Shown: positions 45,934 through 54,332 of the stretch, one piece after another | How positions within the stretch are numbered: the first letter of the stretch is position 1 | Layout of the letters: every line of letters begins with the position of its first letter | Assembly (NCBI RefSeq): GCF_009857745.1 | Contig: NZ_WWEN01000003.1 | Coordinates: 248,001-312,000 of the forward strand | Direction: 5' to 3' | Length of the DNA stretch: 64,000 bases | DNA from: Thalassovita mangrovi | GTDB lineage: Bacteria > Pseudomonadota > Alphaproteobacteria > Rhodobacterales > Rhodobacteraceae | Program-made: the position numbers and the translations under genes | Notes under the pieces: model-generated | The model's input: the letters and a program-made list of their open reading frames with translations, nothing else | Told to the model about the DNA's origin: nothing | Databases searched by the model: none

Positions 45934-47034
45934 TTACGCGTCGAGTGCGTGACAATCCTGGGGCAGCCAGCCGATTTCGATCTGCTCCCCGGGCTTGAGC
46001 CGGACCTGGTCCGGCGCGTTGCGCGACTTGATGATGAATTCATCGTTGCCGGCAACGCTCAGGCGGGTGCGGAACACGTCGCCCATGTAAATGAATTCCT
46101 TGACCGTCGCCTTCAGAAGATGCGCGTCTTCCTTCAGCCGGTCCTTGTTGAATTCCACGCGCTCGGGGCGGATCGACACCTTGGTGCGTTCGCCCACCTG
46201 CGACACATTCACCGGCTTGCAGTCGATCAGTTCGCCATCGTCCAGCTGGACTACGGCGCTGTCCGCGCTGATTTCCTTGACCACACCTTCGAGCGTGTTG
46301 TTTTCGCCGATGAACTGCGCCACGAAGCTGTTTTGCGGCGATTCATACAGGATGTCCGGCGGATCGAGCTGCTGAATGCGGCCATCGTCGAAGACGGCGA
46401 CGCGGTCGGACATGGTCAACGCTTCGGTCTGGTCGTGGGTCACGTAAACGGTGGTGATGCCCAGGTCATGCGCCAGCCGGGTGATTTCGAACTGCATGTG
46501 TTCGCGCAGCTGCTTGTCCAGCGCGCCCAGCGGTTCGTCCATCAGCACCAGTTCGGGTTCGAACACCAGCGCGCGGGCCAGTGCGATCCGCTGTTGCTGA
46601 CCGCCCGAAAGCTGCGCCGGGCGGCGGCCGCCGAAGGCACCCATCTGGACCATGTCCAGCGCGCGCTTGACCTTCTCTTCCCGTTCGGATTTGCCGATCT
46701 TGCGGACTTCCAGCGGGAAGGCCAGGTTTTCGGCCACCGTCATATGCGGGAACAAAGCGTAGTTCTGGAACACCATGCCGATGCCGCGCTTGTGCGGCGG
46801 GATGTTGTTGATCGGTTTCCCGTCCAGAAGGATTTCGCCGTGGGTTGCGGTTTCGAACCCCGCCAGCATCATCAGGCAAGTCGTCTTGCCGGAACCCGAC
46901 GGGCCGAGCATCGTCAAAAACTCGCCTTTGGGCATGCTGAGGTTCAGATCTTTTACGACCAGCGTTTCGCCGTCGTAACTTTTTTGTACGCGTTCAAACG
47001 CGACAAAAGCATCGCTTGTCGTTGCGTCAGGCAA
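45934..47034 (-). CDS. ABC transporter ATP-binding protein (PotA-like)
   Basis: 366 residues from a TTG start (with GGGGAGC 4 bp upstream). Walker A GPSGSGKT near 43, signature LSGGQQQR near 142, Walker B LVLMDEP near 164, and a C-terminal TOBE-like beta domain (about 280-366). It is first in the operon ATPase, SBP, permease, permease on the minus strand. The long gap upstream (47035-47536) should contain its promoter. Confidence 0.9.
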   Translation of the reverse strand: MPDATTSDAFVAFERVQKSYDGETLVVKDLNLSMPKGEFLTMLGPSGSGKTTCLMMLAGFETATHGEILLDGKPINNIPPHKRGIGMVFQNYALFPHMTVAENLAFPLEVRKIGKSEREEKVKRALDMVQMGAFGGRRPAQLSGGQQQRIALARALVFEPELVLMDEPLGALDKQLREHMQFEITRLAHDLGITTVYVTHDQTEALTMSDRVAVFDDGRIQQLDPPDILYESPQNSFVAQFIGENNTLEGVVKEISADSAVVQLDDGELIDCKPVNVSQVGERTKVSIRPERVEFNKDRLKEDAHLLKATVKEFIYMGDVFRTRLSVAGNDEFIIKSRNAPDQVRLKPGEQIEIGWLPQDCHALDA

Positions 47035-47536
47035 AGTAGCTCCCCGTGATTTTATTGGCGGTTTAGACCGCTCTTTCAAAATAAGTAAAACGAACCCCCA
47101 GTTCAGTTGCAACCAATTCGCGGCACTTTTGGGCAAAAAGCGACATCTCCTGCGCAAATGACCGGAATCCCGTCTTTATGCCCGCCCTCGTTGAAAATGA
47201 CCGCTCAAACCTTGATCGGCGGCGGTAAGAACCAGGAAATTCAGCCTCTGTAACTGCCTACATTTTATGCATCCGGCCCTTCTGTCAACAAAACCTCGAC
47301 CGGATTAGACGCCCCGCGCGTCGCTCAGACGGGTCATTTCACCGGCTTTGGGCGGCTTTTTGGCTCTCATTGCCCTGCGATTCCGATCCTCCGCCGCGCA
47401 TTGACTCGGAAAATCGGCCAGGATGGTTCCGGACGGTCCGGAAGGTCGGTTCCAGACCCGTAAAATGTCGGTTCTGGAACAGATGACGCCCTTTCCCCCC
47501 TGCTTGAGTGGAGGGAACACCCTGTGGAGTACCATC
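47035..47536. promoter_or_regulatory. Divergent control region with nested palindromes upstream of the M24 hydrolase gene
   Basis: A 502-bp gene-free region between the ATPase and M24 hydrolase genes, AT-rich in its left part. Near 47427-47480 it carries a perfect palindrome TTCCGGAC-G-GTCCGGAA (47427-47443) and a second inverted repeat GTTCCAGA (47449-47456) with TCTGGAAC (47473-47480). Three half-sites read GGTTCC, GGTTCC and GGTTCT. It looks like an operator array 55-110 bp before the hydrolase start. I saw no clear -35/-10 pair. Confidence 0.6.
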
Positions 47537-48742
47537 ATGTCGCCAAATGCCATCCCCTTTACCCCCCGGGAATATCAGCGCCGGCTGGCCCTGACCCGCC
47601 AGGCCATGGCCGCGGCCGGGCTGGATGCGCTGTTCATCGAGGACCCGTCGAACATGGCCTGGCTGACCGGCTATGACGGCTGGTCCTATTATGTGCATCA
47701 GGGCGTGATCCTGACCCAGGAGGGCGAACCGGTCTGGTGGGGCCGCAACATGGATGCCAATGGCGCGCGCCGCACCGCCTGGATCGGCGAAGACGCGATC
47801 CGCCCCTATGGCGATGAGTATGTGCAATCGACCACCCGCCACCCGATGCAGCACCTGGCCGCGCTGCTGAAGGACCTGGGGTTTGAGTCCGCCCGCATCG
47901 GGGTGGAGATGGAAAACTACTATTTCTCGGCCAAGGCCTATACCACGCTGCTGGCGGAACTGCCGCAGGCCGAAATCGTCGATGCGACCGCGCTGGTGAA
48001 CTGGCAGCGCGCGGTGAAATCGGACGAGGAAATCGCCTTCATGCGCCGCGCCGCGCGGATCGCCGAAAAGATGGTCGGCGGCGCCATCGAGCGGGCCGAA
48101 CCGGGGCTGAAGAAGAATGAACTGGTCGCCAGCATCTATCAGGACGCGCTGATCGGGGCGGATGGCCATTGGGGCGATTACCCGGCCATCGTGCCGATGT
48201 GCCCGTCGGGCGCCGATGCCTCGGCGCCGCATCTGACCTGGGACGGGTCGGAATTGCAGGCGGGCGAATGCACCTTCTTTGAACTAGCAGGCGTCTACCG
48301 CCGTTATCACACACCGTTCTGCCGTACCGTGTTCCTGGGCACCCCGCCCGACGACATGAAACGCGCCGAAGCGGCGCTGGTCGAAGGGCTGGAGGCCGGG
48401 ATCGACGCCGCCCGCGCCGGCAACCAGGCGCGCGACATCGCCAACGCCCTGGCCGGGCCGCTGGAACGCGCCGGGATCGAACGCGGCGCGCGCTGCGGCT
48501 ATTCCATCGGGCTGTCCTACCCGCCCGATTGGGGCGAACGCACCGTCAGCCTGCGCGACGAGGACGAAACCGTTTTGCAGCCCGGCATGTGTTTCCATTT
48601 CATGCCCGGCATCTGGTCCGACGGCTGGGGGCTGGAAATCACCGAACCGATCCTGATCACCGAAAGCGGCCCGGCCCAACCCTTCTGCAGCCTGCCGCGC
48701 CAGCTGTTCGTCAAACCCGGCACCATGGCCGGGGCGGCCTGA
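47537..48742 (+). CDS. M24 peptidase-family hydrolase, ectoine hydrolase DoeA-like
   Basis: 401 residues. An N-terminal creatinase-like domain precedes a pita-bread metal-hydrolase domain (about 165-395). It is very similar to what I recall of DoeA, which opens the ectoine ring: NMAWLTGYDGWSYYVHQG near 39-56, NYYFSAKAY near 126, VNWQRAVKSDEEI near 154, and GYSIGLSYPPDWGERTVSLRD near 321. The usual partners (doeB, the uehABC uptake genes) are absent; the neighbours are polyamine-type genes. A related hydrolase with another substrate is possible. Confidence 0.7.
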   Translation: MSPNAIPFTPREYQRRLALTRQAMAAAGLDALFIEDPSNMAWLTGYDGWSYYVHQGVILTQEGEPVWWGRNMDANGARRTAWIGEDAIRPYGDEYVQSTTRHPMQHLAALLKDLGFESARIGVEMENYYFSAKAYTTLLAELPQAEIVDATALVNWQRAVKSDEEIAFMRRAARIAEKMVGGAIERAEPGLKKNELVASIYQDALIGADGHWGDYPAIVPMCPSGADASAPHLTWDGSELQAGECTFFELAGVYRRYHTPFCRTVFLGTPPDDMKRAEAALVEGLEAGIDAARAGNQARDIANALAGPLERAGIERGARCGYSIGLSYPPDWGERTVSLRDEDETVLQPGMCFHFMPGIWSDGWGLEITEPILITESGPAQPFCSLPRQLFVKPGTMAGAA

Positions 48743-48770
48743 CCGCACCCGCACCACTCGGCGGCAAAGA

Positions 48771-48814
48771 AAAACGCCCGCATCCTTCACCGGGATGCGG
48801 GCGTTTTGTTTTTT
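48771..48814. terminator. Bidirectional terminator between M24 hydrolase and aminotransferase genes
   Basis: Perfect stem AAAACGCCCGCATCC/GGATGCGGGCGTTTT with loop TTCACCG, flanked by T-run GTTTTTT on the plus strand and AAAA (T-run on minus) on the other side. It serves both convergent genes. Confidence 0.92.
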
Positions 48815-48830
48815 CAGTGCGTTGCGGCGA

Positions 48831-50228
48831 TCAGGAGGCCGGTTTCCACAGGCCTTCTTCCTTGACGCGCGCCATGCCTTCGTCCAGCGACTTGGCGGCG
48901 CGTTCGATCAGAATGTCGACCTCGCCGCGGGTCATCACCAGCGGCGGACTGATGATCATCCGGTCGCCCACATGGCGCATCACCAGGTTGTTGGCAAAGC
49001 AGCGTTCGCGGCAGATATAACCGACGGTACCCGCATCCGAAGCGAACTTGGCGCGGCTTTCCTTATGCGGGGTCAACGCGATCGACCCCATCATGCCGAC
49101 GATATTGGCCTCGCCCACCATCGGGTGATCGGCCAGCGCTTCCCACTTTTCCTTCAGGTAGGGGCCGACATCGTTCTGCACGTGGCCGACGACATCCTGT
49201 TCCTGCATGATGTTGAGGTTTTCCAGCGCCACGGCGGCGGCCACCGGGTGGCTGGAATAGGTGTAACCGTGATTGAATTCGCAGCCGCCGATCACCTCGG
49301 CGATCTCGTCACTGACGATCGAGCCGCCAATCGGCTGATAGCCCGAGGACAAGCCCTTGGCGATGGTCATGATATCGGGTTTCCAGCCCACGGTCTGCGA
49401 CCCGAACCAGTTGCCGGTACGGCCGAATCCGCAGATCACTTCGTCGGCGATCAGCAGGATTTCGTACTTGTCGCAAATGCGCTGAATTTCCGGCCAATAG
49501 GTTGCCGGCGGCACGATCACGCCACCGGCGCCCTGCACCGGTTCGGCGATGAAGGCGGCGACATTGTCTTCGCCCAGCTGTTCGATGGCGCGTTCCAGTT
49601 CGCGGGCGCGCTGCAGCCCGAATTCCGCCGGATCGGTGTCACCGCCCTCGGCCCACCAGTCGGGCTGGTCGATGTGGTGAATGTCGGGAATCGGCAGACC
49701 GCCCTGCGCATGCATGCCGCCCATGCCGCCCAGCGACGCGCCGCCCATGGTCGACCCGTGATAGGCGTTCTTGCGGCTGATGATGATCTTCTTGGTCGGC
49801 TTGCCCTTTTCGGCCCAATAGGTGCGCACCATGCGGATATTGGTGTCGTTGGCTTCCGATCCCGACCCGGCATAGAACACGTGATTCAGATCGCCCGGCG
49901 CGATCTCCGCCAGCTTCTGGCTCAGCGCGATGGCGGGCACGTGGGTGGTCATGAAGAAGGTGTTGTAATAGGGCAGTTCCTTCATCTGGCGCGCCGCGAC
50001 CTCGGCCAGGCGCTCCTGCCCGTAACCGATGTTGACGCACCACAGACCGGCCATGCCGTCGATGATCTGATTGCCTTCGCTGTCGTGAATCCACACGCCA
50101 TCGGCCCGGGTGATCACCCGGGCACCGCGTTCCGCCAACTCGCTTTGGGTGGTAAACGGATGCATGTGATGCGCCGCGTCCAGGGCCTGCAATTCGGCGG
50201 TCGGCATATGATTCGAGATCGTGGTCAT
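48831..50228 (-). CDS. Class III aminotransferase, SpuC/omega-aminotransferase type
   Basis: 465 residues of a PLP-dependent fold-type I enzyme. The PLP lysine lies in TIAKGLSSGYQPIGGS (about 285-300), preceded by LIADEVICGFGRTG near 258. The SpuC-type opening DAAHHMHPFTTQSEL (about 17-31) fits putrescine or other omega-amino substrates with pyruvate as acceptor. Downstream of a GntR regulator, with an upstream TGATCAAATTA site. The ATG has a GAGGA site. Confidence 0.87.
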   Translation of the reverse strand: MTTISNHMPTAELQALDAAHHMHPFTTQSELAERGARVITRADGVWIHDSEGNQIIDGMAGLWCVNIGYGQERLAEVAARQMKELPYYNTFFMTTHVPAIALSQKLAEIAPGDLNHVFYAGSGSEANDTNIRMVRTYWAEKGKPTKKIIISRKNAYHGSTMGGASLGGMGGMHAQGGLPIPDIHHIDQPDWWAEGGDTDPAEFGLQRARELERAIEQLGEDNVAAFIAEPVQGAGGVIVPPATYWPEIQRICDKYEILLIADEVICGFGRTGNWFGSQTVGWKPDIMTIAKGLSSGYQPIGGSIVSDEIAEVIGGCEFNHGYTYSSHPVAAAVALENLNIMQEQDVVGHVQNDVGPYLKEKWEALADHPMVGEANIVGMMGSIALTPHKESRAKFASDAGTVGYICRERCFANNLVMRHVGDRMIISPPLVMTRGEVDILIERAAKSLDEGMARVKEEGLWKPAS

Positions 50229-50291
50229 GAGATCCTCGTCTGTCTGAAAATAGGGCTGTGACCACGCGGGGTGGTCCCTCGTGATCTAAAA

Positions 50292-50304
50292 TATGATCAA
50301 ATTA
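50292..50304. promoter_or_regulatory. Candidate operator upstream of aminotransferase
   Basis: TATGATCAAATTA, sharing an exact TGATCAAATTA with the site at 51108. It is 66 bp upstream of the aminotransferase start and inside the GntR-aminotransferase gap. A near-palindrome around GATC, in an AT-rich patch unlike its surroundings. Confidence 0.6.
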
Positions 50305-50338
50305 AATATTGTCAATCGAATCGATCAGCGCCCCGACG

Positions 50339-50995
50339 TCATGCCAGCATGATGCGGACCTGCTCCATTCCCTGCATCATGTCCTCGATATTTGCCTGCG
50401 CGGTGCGCTCCGGATCGCCGGCCTGCAACCCGGCCAGAAGGTCCTTGTGCTTGTCCGGCAGGTTCTGGGTTCCGACCCGTCCGCAGACCACCCGCAGCGA
50501 CGGCCCGAATCGCAGCCACAGCCCTTCGGCCAGGTCGGCCAGGATAGGCGCATCCGCCATTTCATAGATGCGCGCATGAAACCGGTAATTGTGTTCCAGA
50601 TAGGCCTGCAGGTCGCCCGACACGATCGCCTGGTCCAGCACCCTGTCCGCGTGAGTCAGGAACGCCAGGTCGTCAGGCGTGGCATTTACCGTTGCACGGC
50701 GGGCCAATTCGCCTTCGAGACATTCGCGGGCGACGATGATCTCTTCGATATTCTTGGCCGTCAGCAGCGGCACGATGACCCGGCGGTTGCCCTGGAATTT
50801 CAGCGCGCCCTCGGCGGTCAGCCGCCTGATCGCTTCGCGCACCGGTGTCATTCCGGCGCCCAGGCTTTCCGTCAAACCCTGGATCGTCACCGGCTGGCCG
50901 GGGGCGATTTCACCGAAAAGAATCTGCTCGCGGAGCATGCGATAAACGATTTCATGCGCCGGCAAGCGCGTCTCGATAGCCTCTGCAACGGTCAA
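50339..50995 (-). CDS. GntR-family (FCD-type) transcriptional regulator
   Basis: 218 residues starting at TTG with GGAGG about 10 bp upstream. A winged helix-turn-helix (about 15-75; GMTPVREAIRRLTAEG at about 47-62) is followed by a helical FCD effector domain with metal or ligand residues around EHNYRFHARIYE (about 130-141). FCD regulators usually sense small carboxylates or amines. It lies between the two operator-like sites and is the best candidate to bind them. Confidence 0.87.
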   Translation of the reverse strand: MTVAEAIETRLPAHEIVYRMLREQILFGEIAPGQPVTIQGLTESLGAGMTPVREAIRRLTAEGALKFQGNRRVIVPLLTAKNIEEIIVARECLEGELARRATVNATPDDLAFLTHADRVLDQAIVSGDLQAYLEHNYRFHARIYEMADAPILADLAEGLWLRFGPSLRVVCGRVGTQNLPDKHKDLLAGLQAGDPERTAQANIEDMMQGMEQVRIMLA

Positions 50996-51107
50996 CTTTC
51001 GGGCACCTCCGACCTTAATGCCTGTTTTATTAGCACTGTTTTCTCACCTTCACTTGCGAGTTTAGCGGCTGCGTGGAAACATTACCATATTGCCTTGCGC
51101 GGCAAAG

Positions 51108-51120
51108 TTTGATCAAATTA
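51108..51120. promoter_or_regulatory. Candidate operator upstream of the potF-like gene
   Basis: TTTGATCAAATTA, containing a perfect TTTGATCAAA palindrome, 43 bp before the potF-like start. It shares TGATCAAATTA with the site at 50292. Confidence 0.6.
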
Positions 51121-51163
51121 CATCGAAGGGCATCAAGACCCTCGATCAATGGGAGAGTATGAC

Positions 51164-52249
51164 ATGAAGAATCGTTTTCTAGCCGCAACCGCGGGCCTGG
51201 CGCTGATTGCCGGGGCCGCAGCGGCCGAAGAAGTTCGAGTATATAACTGGTCCGACTATATCGACGAAGACCTGCTGGCCAAGTTCGAAGAAGAGACCGG
51301 GCTCGACCTGGTCTATGACGTGTTCGACAGCAACGAAGTCCTGGAAACCAAGATGCTGGCGGGTGGCTCGGGCTATGACGTGGTGGTTCCCACCGGCACC
51401 TTCCTGCAGCGTCAGATCGCGGCAGGCGCTTTCCAGAAGCTGGACAAGAGCAAGCTGCCCAACATCGCGAACATGTGGGACGTGATTTCGTCGCGGACCG
51501 CGAAATACGACCCCGGCAACGAATATGCGATCAACTACATGTGGGGCACCACCGGTATCGGTGTGAATGTCGGCAAGGTGCAGGAAGTTCTGGGCGAAGA
51601 CGCCCCGCTGGACAGCTGGGACCTGGTCTTCAAGCCCGAGAACATGGAAAAGCTGGCCGATTGCGGCGTGCATTTCCTCGATGCGCCGACCGAAATGATC
51701 CCGGCCGCGCTGAACTATATCGGCGAAGATCCCGACAGCCACGATCCCGACGTGATCGCCAAGGCCGAGGGCGTGTTCATGGCCATCCGCCCCTATATCC
51801 AGAAATTCCACTCTTCCGAATACATCAACGCGCTGGCCAATGGCGACATCTGCGTCGCCGTGGGCTGGTCGGGTGACGTGCTGCAGGCGCGCGACCGTGC
51901 TGCCGAGGCCGACAACGGTGTCGAGATCGCCTATAACGCGCCCAACGAAGGCGCGCAGATGTGGTTCGACATGATGGCGATCCCGGTCGACGCTCCGAAC
52001 CCGGACGGCGCCCACAAGTTCCTGAACTTCATCATGGACGCGCAGAACATGGCGGCGGCATCGAACTATGTCTATTACGCCAACGGCAACCTCGCGTCGC
52101 AGGAATACCTGGAAGAGGACGTGATCGGCGATCCGGCGATCTATCCCTCGCCGGCAGCGCTGGAAAATCTGTTCACCACCACGCCTTATGACGCCAAGGT
52201 TCAGCGCGTCGTGACGCGACTGTGGACCAAGATCAAGTCGGGCACCTAA
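51164..52249 (+). CDS. potF: Polyamine ABC transporter substrate-binding protein (PotF/SpuD-like)
   Basis: 361 residues. Signal peptide about 1-21 (AAAAEEV). The mature part begins VRVYNWSDYIDEDLLAKFEEETG, the classic PotF/SpuD opening with the polyamine-contacting WSDY, and later has VAVGWSGDVLQARD near 233-246. It should bind putrescine or a related polyamine. A GGGAGAG site precedes the ATG, and an attenuator-like hairpin separates it from the ATPase gene. Confidence 0.9.
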   Translation: MKNRFLAATAGLALIAGAAAAEEVRVYNWSDYIDEDLLAKFEEETGLDLVYDVFDSNEVLETKMLAGGSGYDVVVPTGTFLQRQIAAGAFQKLDKSKLPNIANMWDVISSRTAKYDPGNEYAINYMWGTTGIGVNVGKVQEVLGEDAPLDSWDLVFKPENMEKLADCGVHFLDAPTEMIPAALNYIGEDPDSHDPDVIAKAEGVFMAIRPYIQKFHSSEYINALANGDICVAVGWSGDVLQARDRAAEADNGVEIAYNAPNEGAQMWFDMMAIPVDAPNPDGAHKFLNFIMDAQNMAAASNYVYYANGNLASQEYLEEDVIGDPAIYPSPAALENLFTTTPYDAKVQRVVTRLWTKIKSGT

Positions 52250-52266
52250 GACCCGGAACCGATACG

Positions 52267-52298
52267 GGCCTGCGCCACACCGGCGCGGGCCTTTTTTT
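52267..52298 (+). terminator. Intra-operon terminator/attenuator after the potF-like gene
   Basis: GGCCTGCGCC/GGCGCGGGCC stem (one G-T wobble) with ACACC loop and seven T residues, between the SBP gene and the ATPase gene. Partial read-through would make SBP mRNA more abundant than transporter mRNA. Confidence 0.85.
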
Positions 52299-52312
52299 CG
52301 ACAGGAAAGACC

Positions 52313-53440
52313 ATGCCCCAGACCGTCTTCGCCCCTTGGGAGAACCCCGAGGAAAAGCCGCTTATCCAGTTCAAGAACGTCACCAAGCGCTTCGGCACCT
52401 TCACCGCAATCGACAACCTGACGCAGGACATATACGAGCGCGAATTCTTCGCACTGCTGGGCCCGTCGGGCTGCGGCAAGACCACGATGATGCGGATGCT
52501 GGCGGGGTTCGAACAGCCGACCGAGGGCCAGATTCTGCTGGCCGGTCAGGACATGGCCAATGTCCCCCCGAACGAGCGCGCGGTGAACATGATGTTCCAG
52601 TCCTACGCCTTGTTCCCGCATCTGTCGGTCTGGGAAAACATCGCCTTCGGCCTGAAACGGATGAAGATGTCGAAGGGCGAAATCGACACACGCGTACATG
52701 AAATGCTGCGCCTGACCCGGTTGGAACGCTTCGCCCGGCGCAAGCCGCACCAGATTTCCGGCGGTCAGCGGCAGCGCGTGGCGCTGGCCCGGTCGCTGGC
52801 GCGGGCGCCCAAGCTTCTGCTGCTGGACGAACCGCTGGGCGCTTTGGACAAGAAGCTGCGCCAGGACACCCAGTTCGAACTGATGGATATCCAGGAAAAG
52901 ACCGGCACCACCTTCGTGATCGTGACCCACGACCAGGAAGAGGCGATGACCGTCGCCTCCCGCGTGGCGGTGATGGACGAGGGCAAGATCATCCAGGTGG
53001 CGACGCCCGACAAGATTTATGAAGAACCCAATTCGCGCTACGTGGCCGATTTCATCGGCGACGTGAACATCATCGAAGGTACCGCCAGGAAGGTCGGCGA
53101 AGACGGCTATGACATCGCCTGGGCCGAGGGCCAGGAACCGTTCCACGCCAAGACCAACCGCGAGTTGAGCGACGGGCAGAAAGCCTATATCGCCATCCGC
53201 CCGGAAAAGATCGCGGTCGCCGCGGAAAAGCCCGAAGGGGCCTATAACTCGATCAAGGGCAAGATCGTCGACATCGCCTATATTGGCAACATGTCGACCT
53301 ATCACGTCGAAATCCCCGGCGGGCTGATGATCAAGGCGCAGACCGCCAATACACGGCGGCTGGCGCGGCGCGGCTTCACCTGGGAAGACGAGGTCTGGCT
53401 CAGCTGGACCCTGACCGCCGGTTCGGTGCTGGAGGAATAG
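52313..53440 (+). CDS. potG: Polyamine ABC transporter ATP-binding protein (PotG/PotA-like)
   Basis: 375 residues: Walker A GPSGCGKTT near 53, signature ISGGQRQR near 151, Walker B LLLLDEP near 174, and a TOBE-like tail near 295-370. The second gene of the plus-strand operon, preceded by AGGAAAG. Confidence 0.92.
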   Translation: MPQTVFAPWENPEEKPLIQFKNVTKRFGTFTAIDNLTQDIYEREFFALLGPSGCGKTTMMRMLAGFEQPTEGQILLAGQDMANVPPNERAVNMMFQSYALFPHLSVWENIAFGLKRMKMSKGEIDTRVHEMLRLTRLERFARRKPHQISGGQRQRVALARSLARAPKLLLLDEPLGALDKKLRQDTQFELMDIQEKTGTTFVIVTHDQEEAMTVASRVAVMDEGKIIQVATPDKIYEEPNSRYVADFIGDVNIIEGTARKVGEDGYDIAWAEGQEPFHAKTNRELSDGQKAYIAIRPEKIAVAAEKPEGAYNSIKGKIVDIAYIGNMSTYHVEIPGGLMIKAQTANTRRLARRGFTWEDEVWLSWTLTAGSVLEE

Positions 53441-53441
53441 G

Positions 53442-54332
53442 ATGAGACGCTTCTTCCTCATCTCTGCCCCCTATATCTGGCTGCTGGCGCTGTTTCTGGT
53501 GCCCTTCGTGATCGTGCTGAAAATCTCGCTCAGCGACACGGCGCTGGCGATCCCGCCCTATAATCCCACGCTCGACCTGACCCAGGGCTGGGCCGGGTTC
53601 AAGGATTTCCTGTCCAAGCTCGATTTCGAAAACTTCGTCTGGCTGACCCAGGACGACCTGTATTGGAAGGCCTACCTGTCCAGCCTGAAGATCGCCGCCC
53701 TGTCGACGGTGCTGACCCTGATGGTGGGCTACCCCATCGCTTACGGCATGGCGCAGGCGCCGGATGAATGGCGCCCGACGCTGATGATGCTGGTGATCCT
53801 GCCGTTCTGGACCAGCTTCCTGATCCGGGTCTATTCCTGGATGGGAATCCTGGGGAATGAAGGATTGCTGAACCAGCTGCTGCTGTGGCTCGGGGTGATT
53901 TCGGAACCTCTGCACATCATGAACACGCCCACGGCGGTCTATATCGGCATCGTCTATACCTATCTGCCCTTCATGATCCTGCCGATCTACGCGGCGCTGG
54001 AAAAGCTCGATAGCAGCCTGCTGGAGGCGGCCGAGGACCTGGGCTGTTCGCGGCTGTCGGCCTTCTGGCTGGTGACCATCCCGCTGTCGAAAAACGGCAT
54101 CATCGCGGGCTGTTTCCTGGTCTTCATCCCGGCGCTTGGCGAATTCGTCATCCCGTCGCTGCTGGGCGGATCGGGGACGCTGATGATCGGCAAGGTGTTG
54201 TGGGAAGAATTCTTCTCCAACCGGGACTGGCCGGTGGCCAGCGCGGTGGCGGTGGTGCTGCTGCTGATCCTGATCATCCCGATCATCCTGTTCCAGCGGA
54301 ACGAACAAAAAGCGCGGGAGGCGGATCAATGA
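53442..54332 (+). CDS. potH: Polyamine ABC transporter permease (PotH-like)
   Basis: 296 residues with six hydrophobic segments, standard length. The EAA-like loop is LLEAAEDLGCSRLSAFW (about 193-209). The gene directly follows the ATPase gene (1 bp apart) and overlaps potI by 4 bp. Confidence 0.92.
   Translation: MRRFFLISAPYIWLLALFLVPFVIVLKISLSDTALAIPPYNPTLDLTQGWAGFKDFLSKLDFENFVWLTQDDLYWKAYLSSLKIAALSTVLTLMVGYPIAYGMAQAPDEWRPTLMMLVILPFWTSFLIRVYSWMGILGNEGLLNQLLLWLGVISEPLHIMNTPTAVYIGIVYTYLPFMILPIYAALEKLDSSLLEAAEDLGCSRLSAFWLVTIPLSKNGIIAGCFLVFIPALGEFVIPSLLGGSGTLMIGKVLWEEFFSNRDWPVASAVAVVLLLILIIPIILFQRNEQKAREADQ

Noticed and set aside
51179-53461. 760-residue minus-strand open frame opposite potF and potG
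   Set aside because: Antisense shadow of well-supported plus-strand transporter genes; long frames are common in GC-rich DNA.
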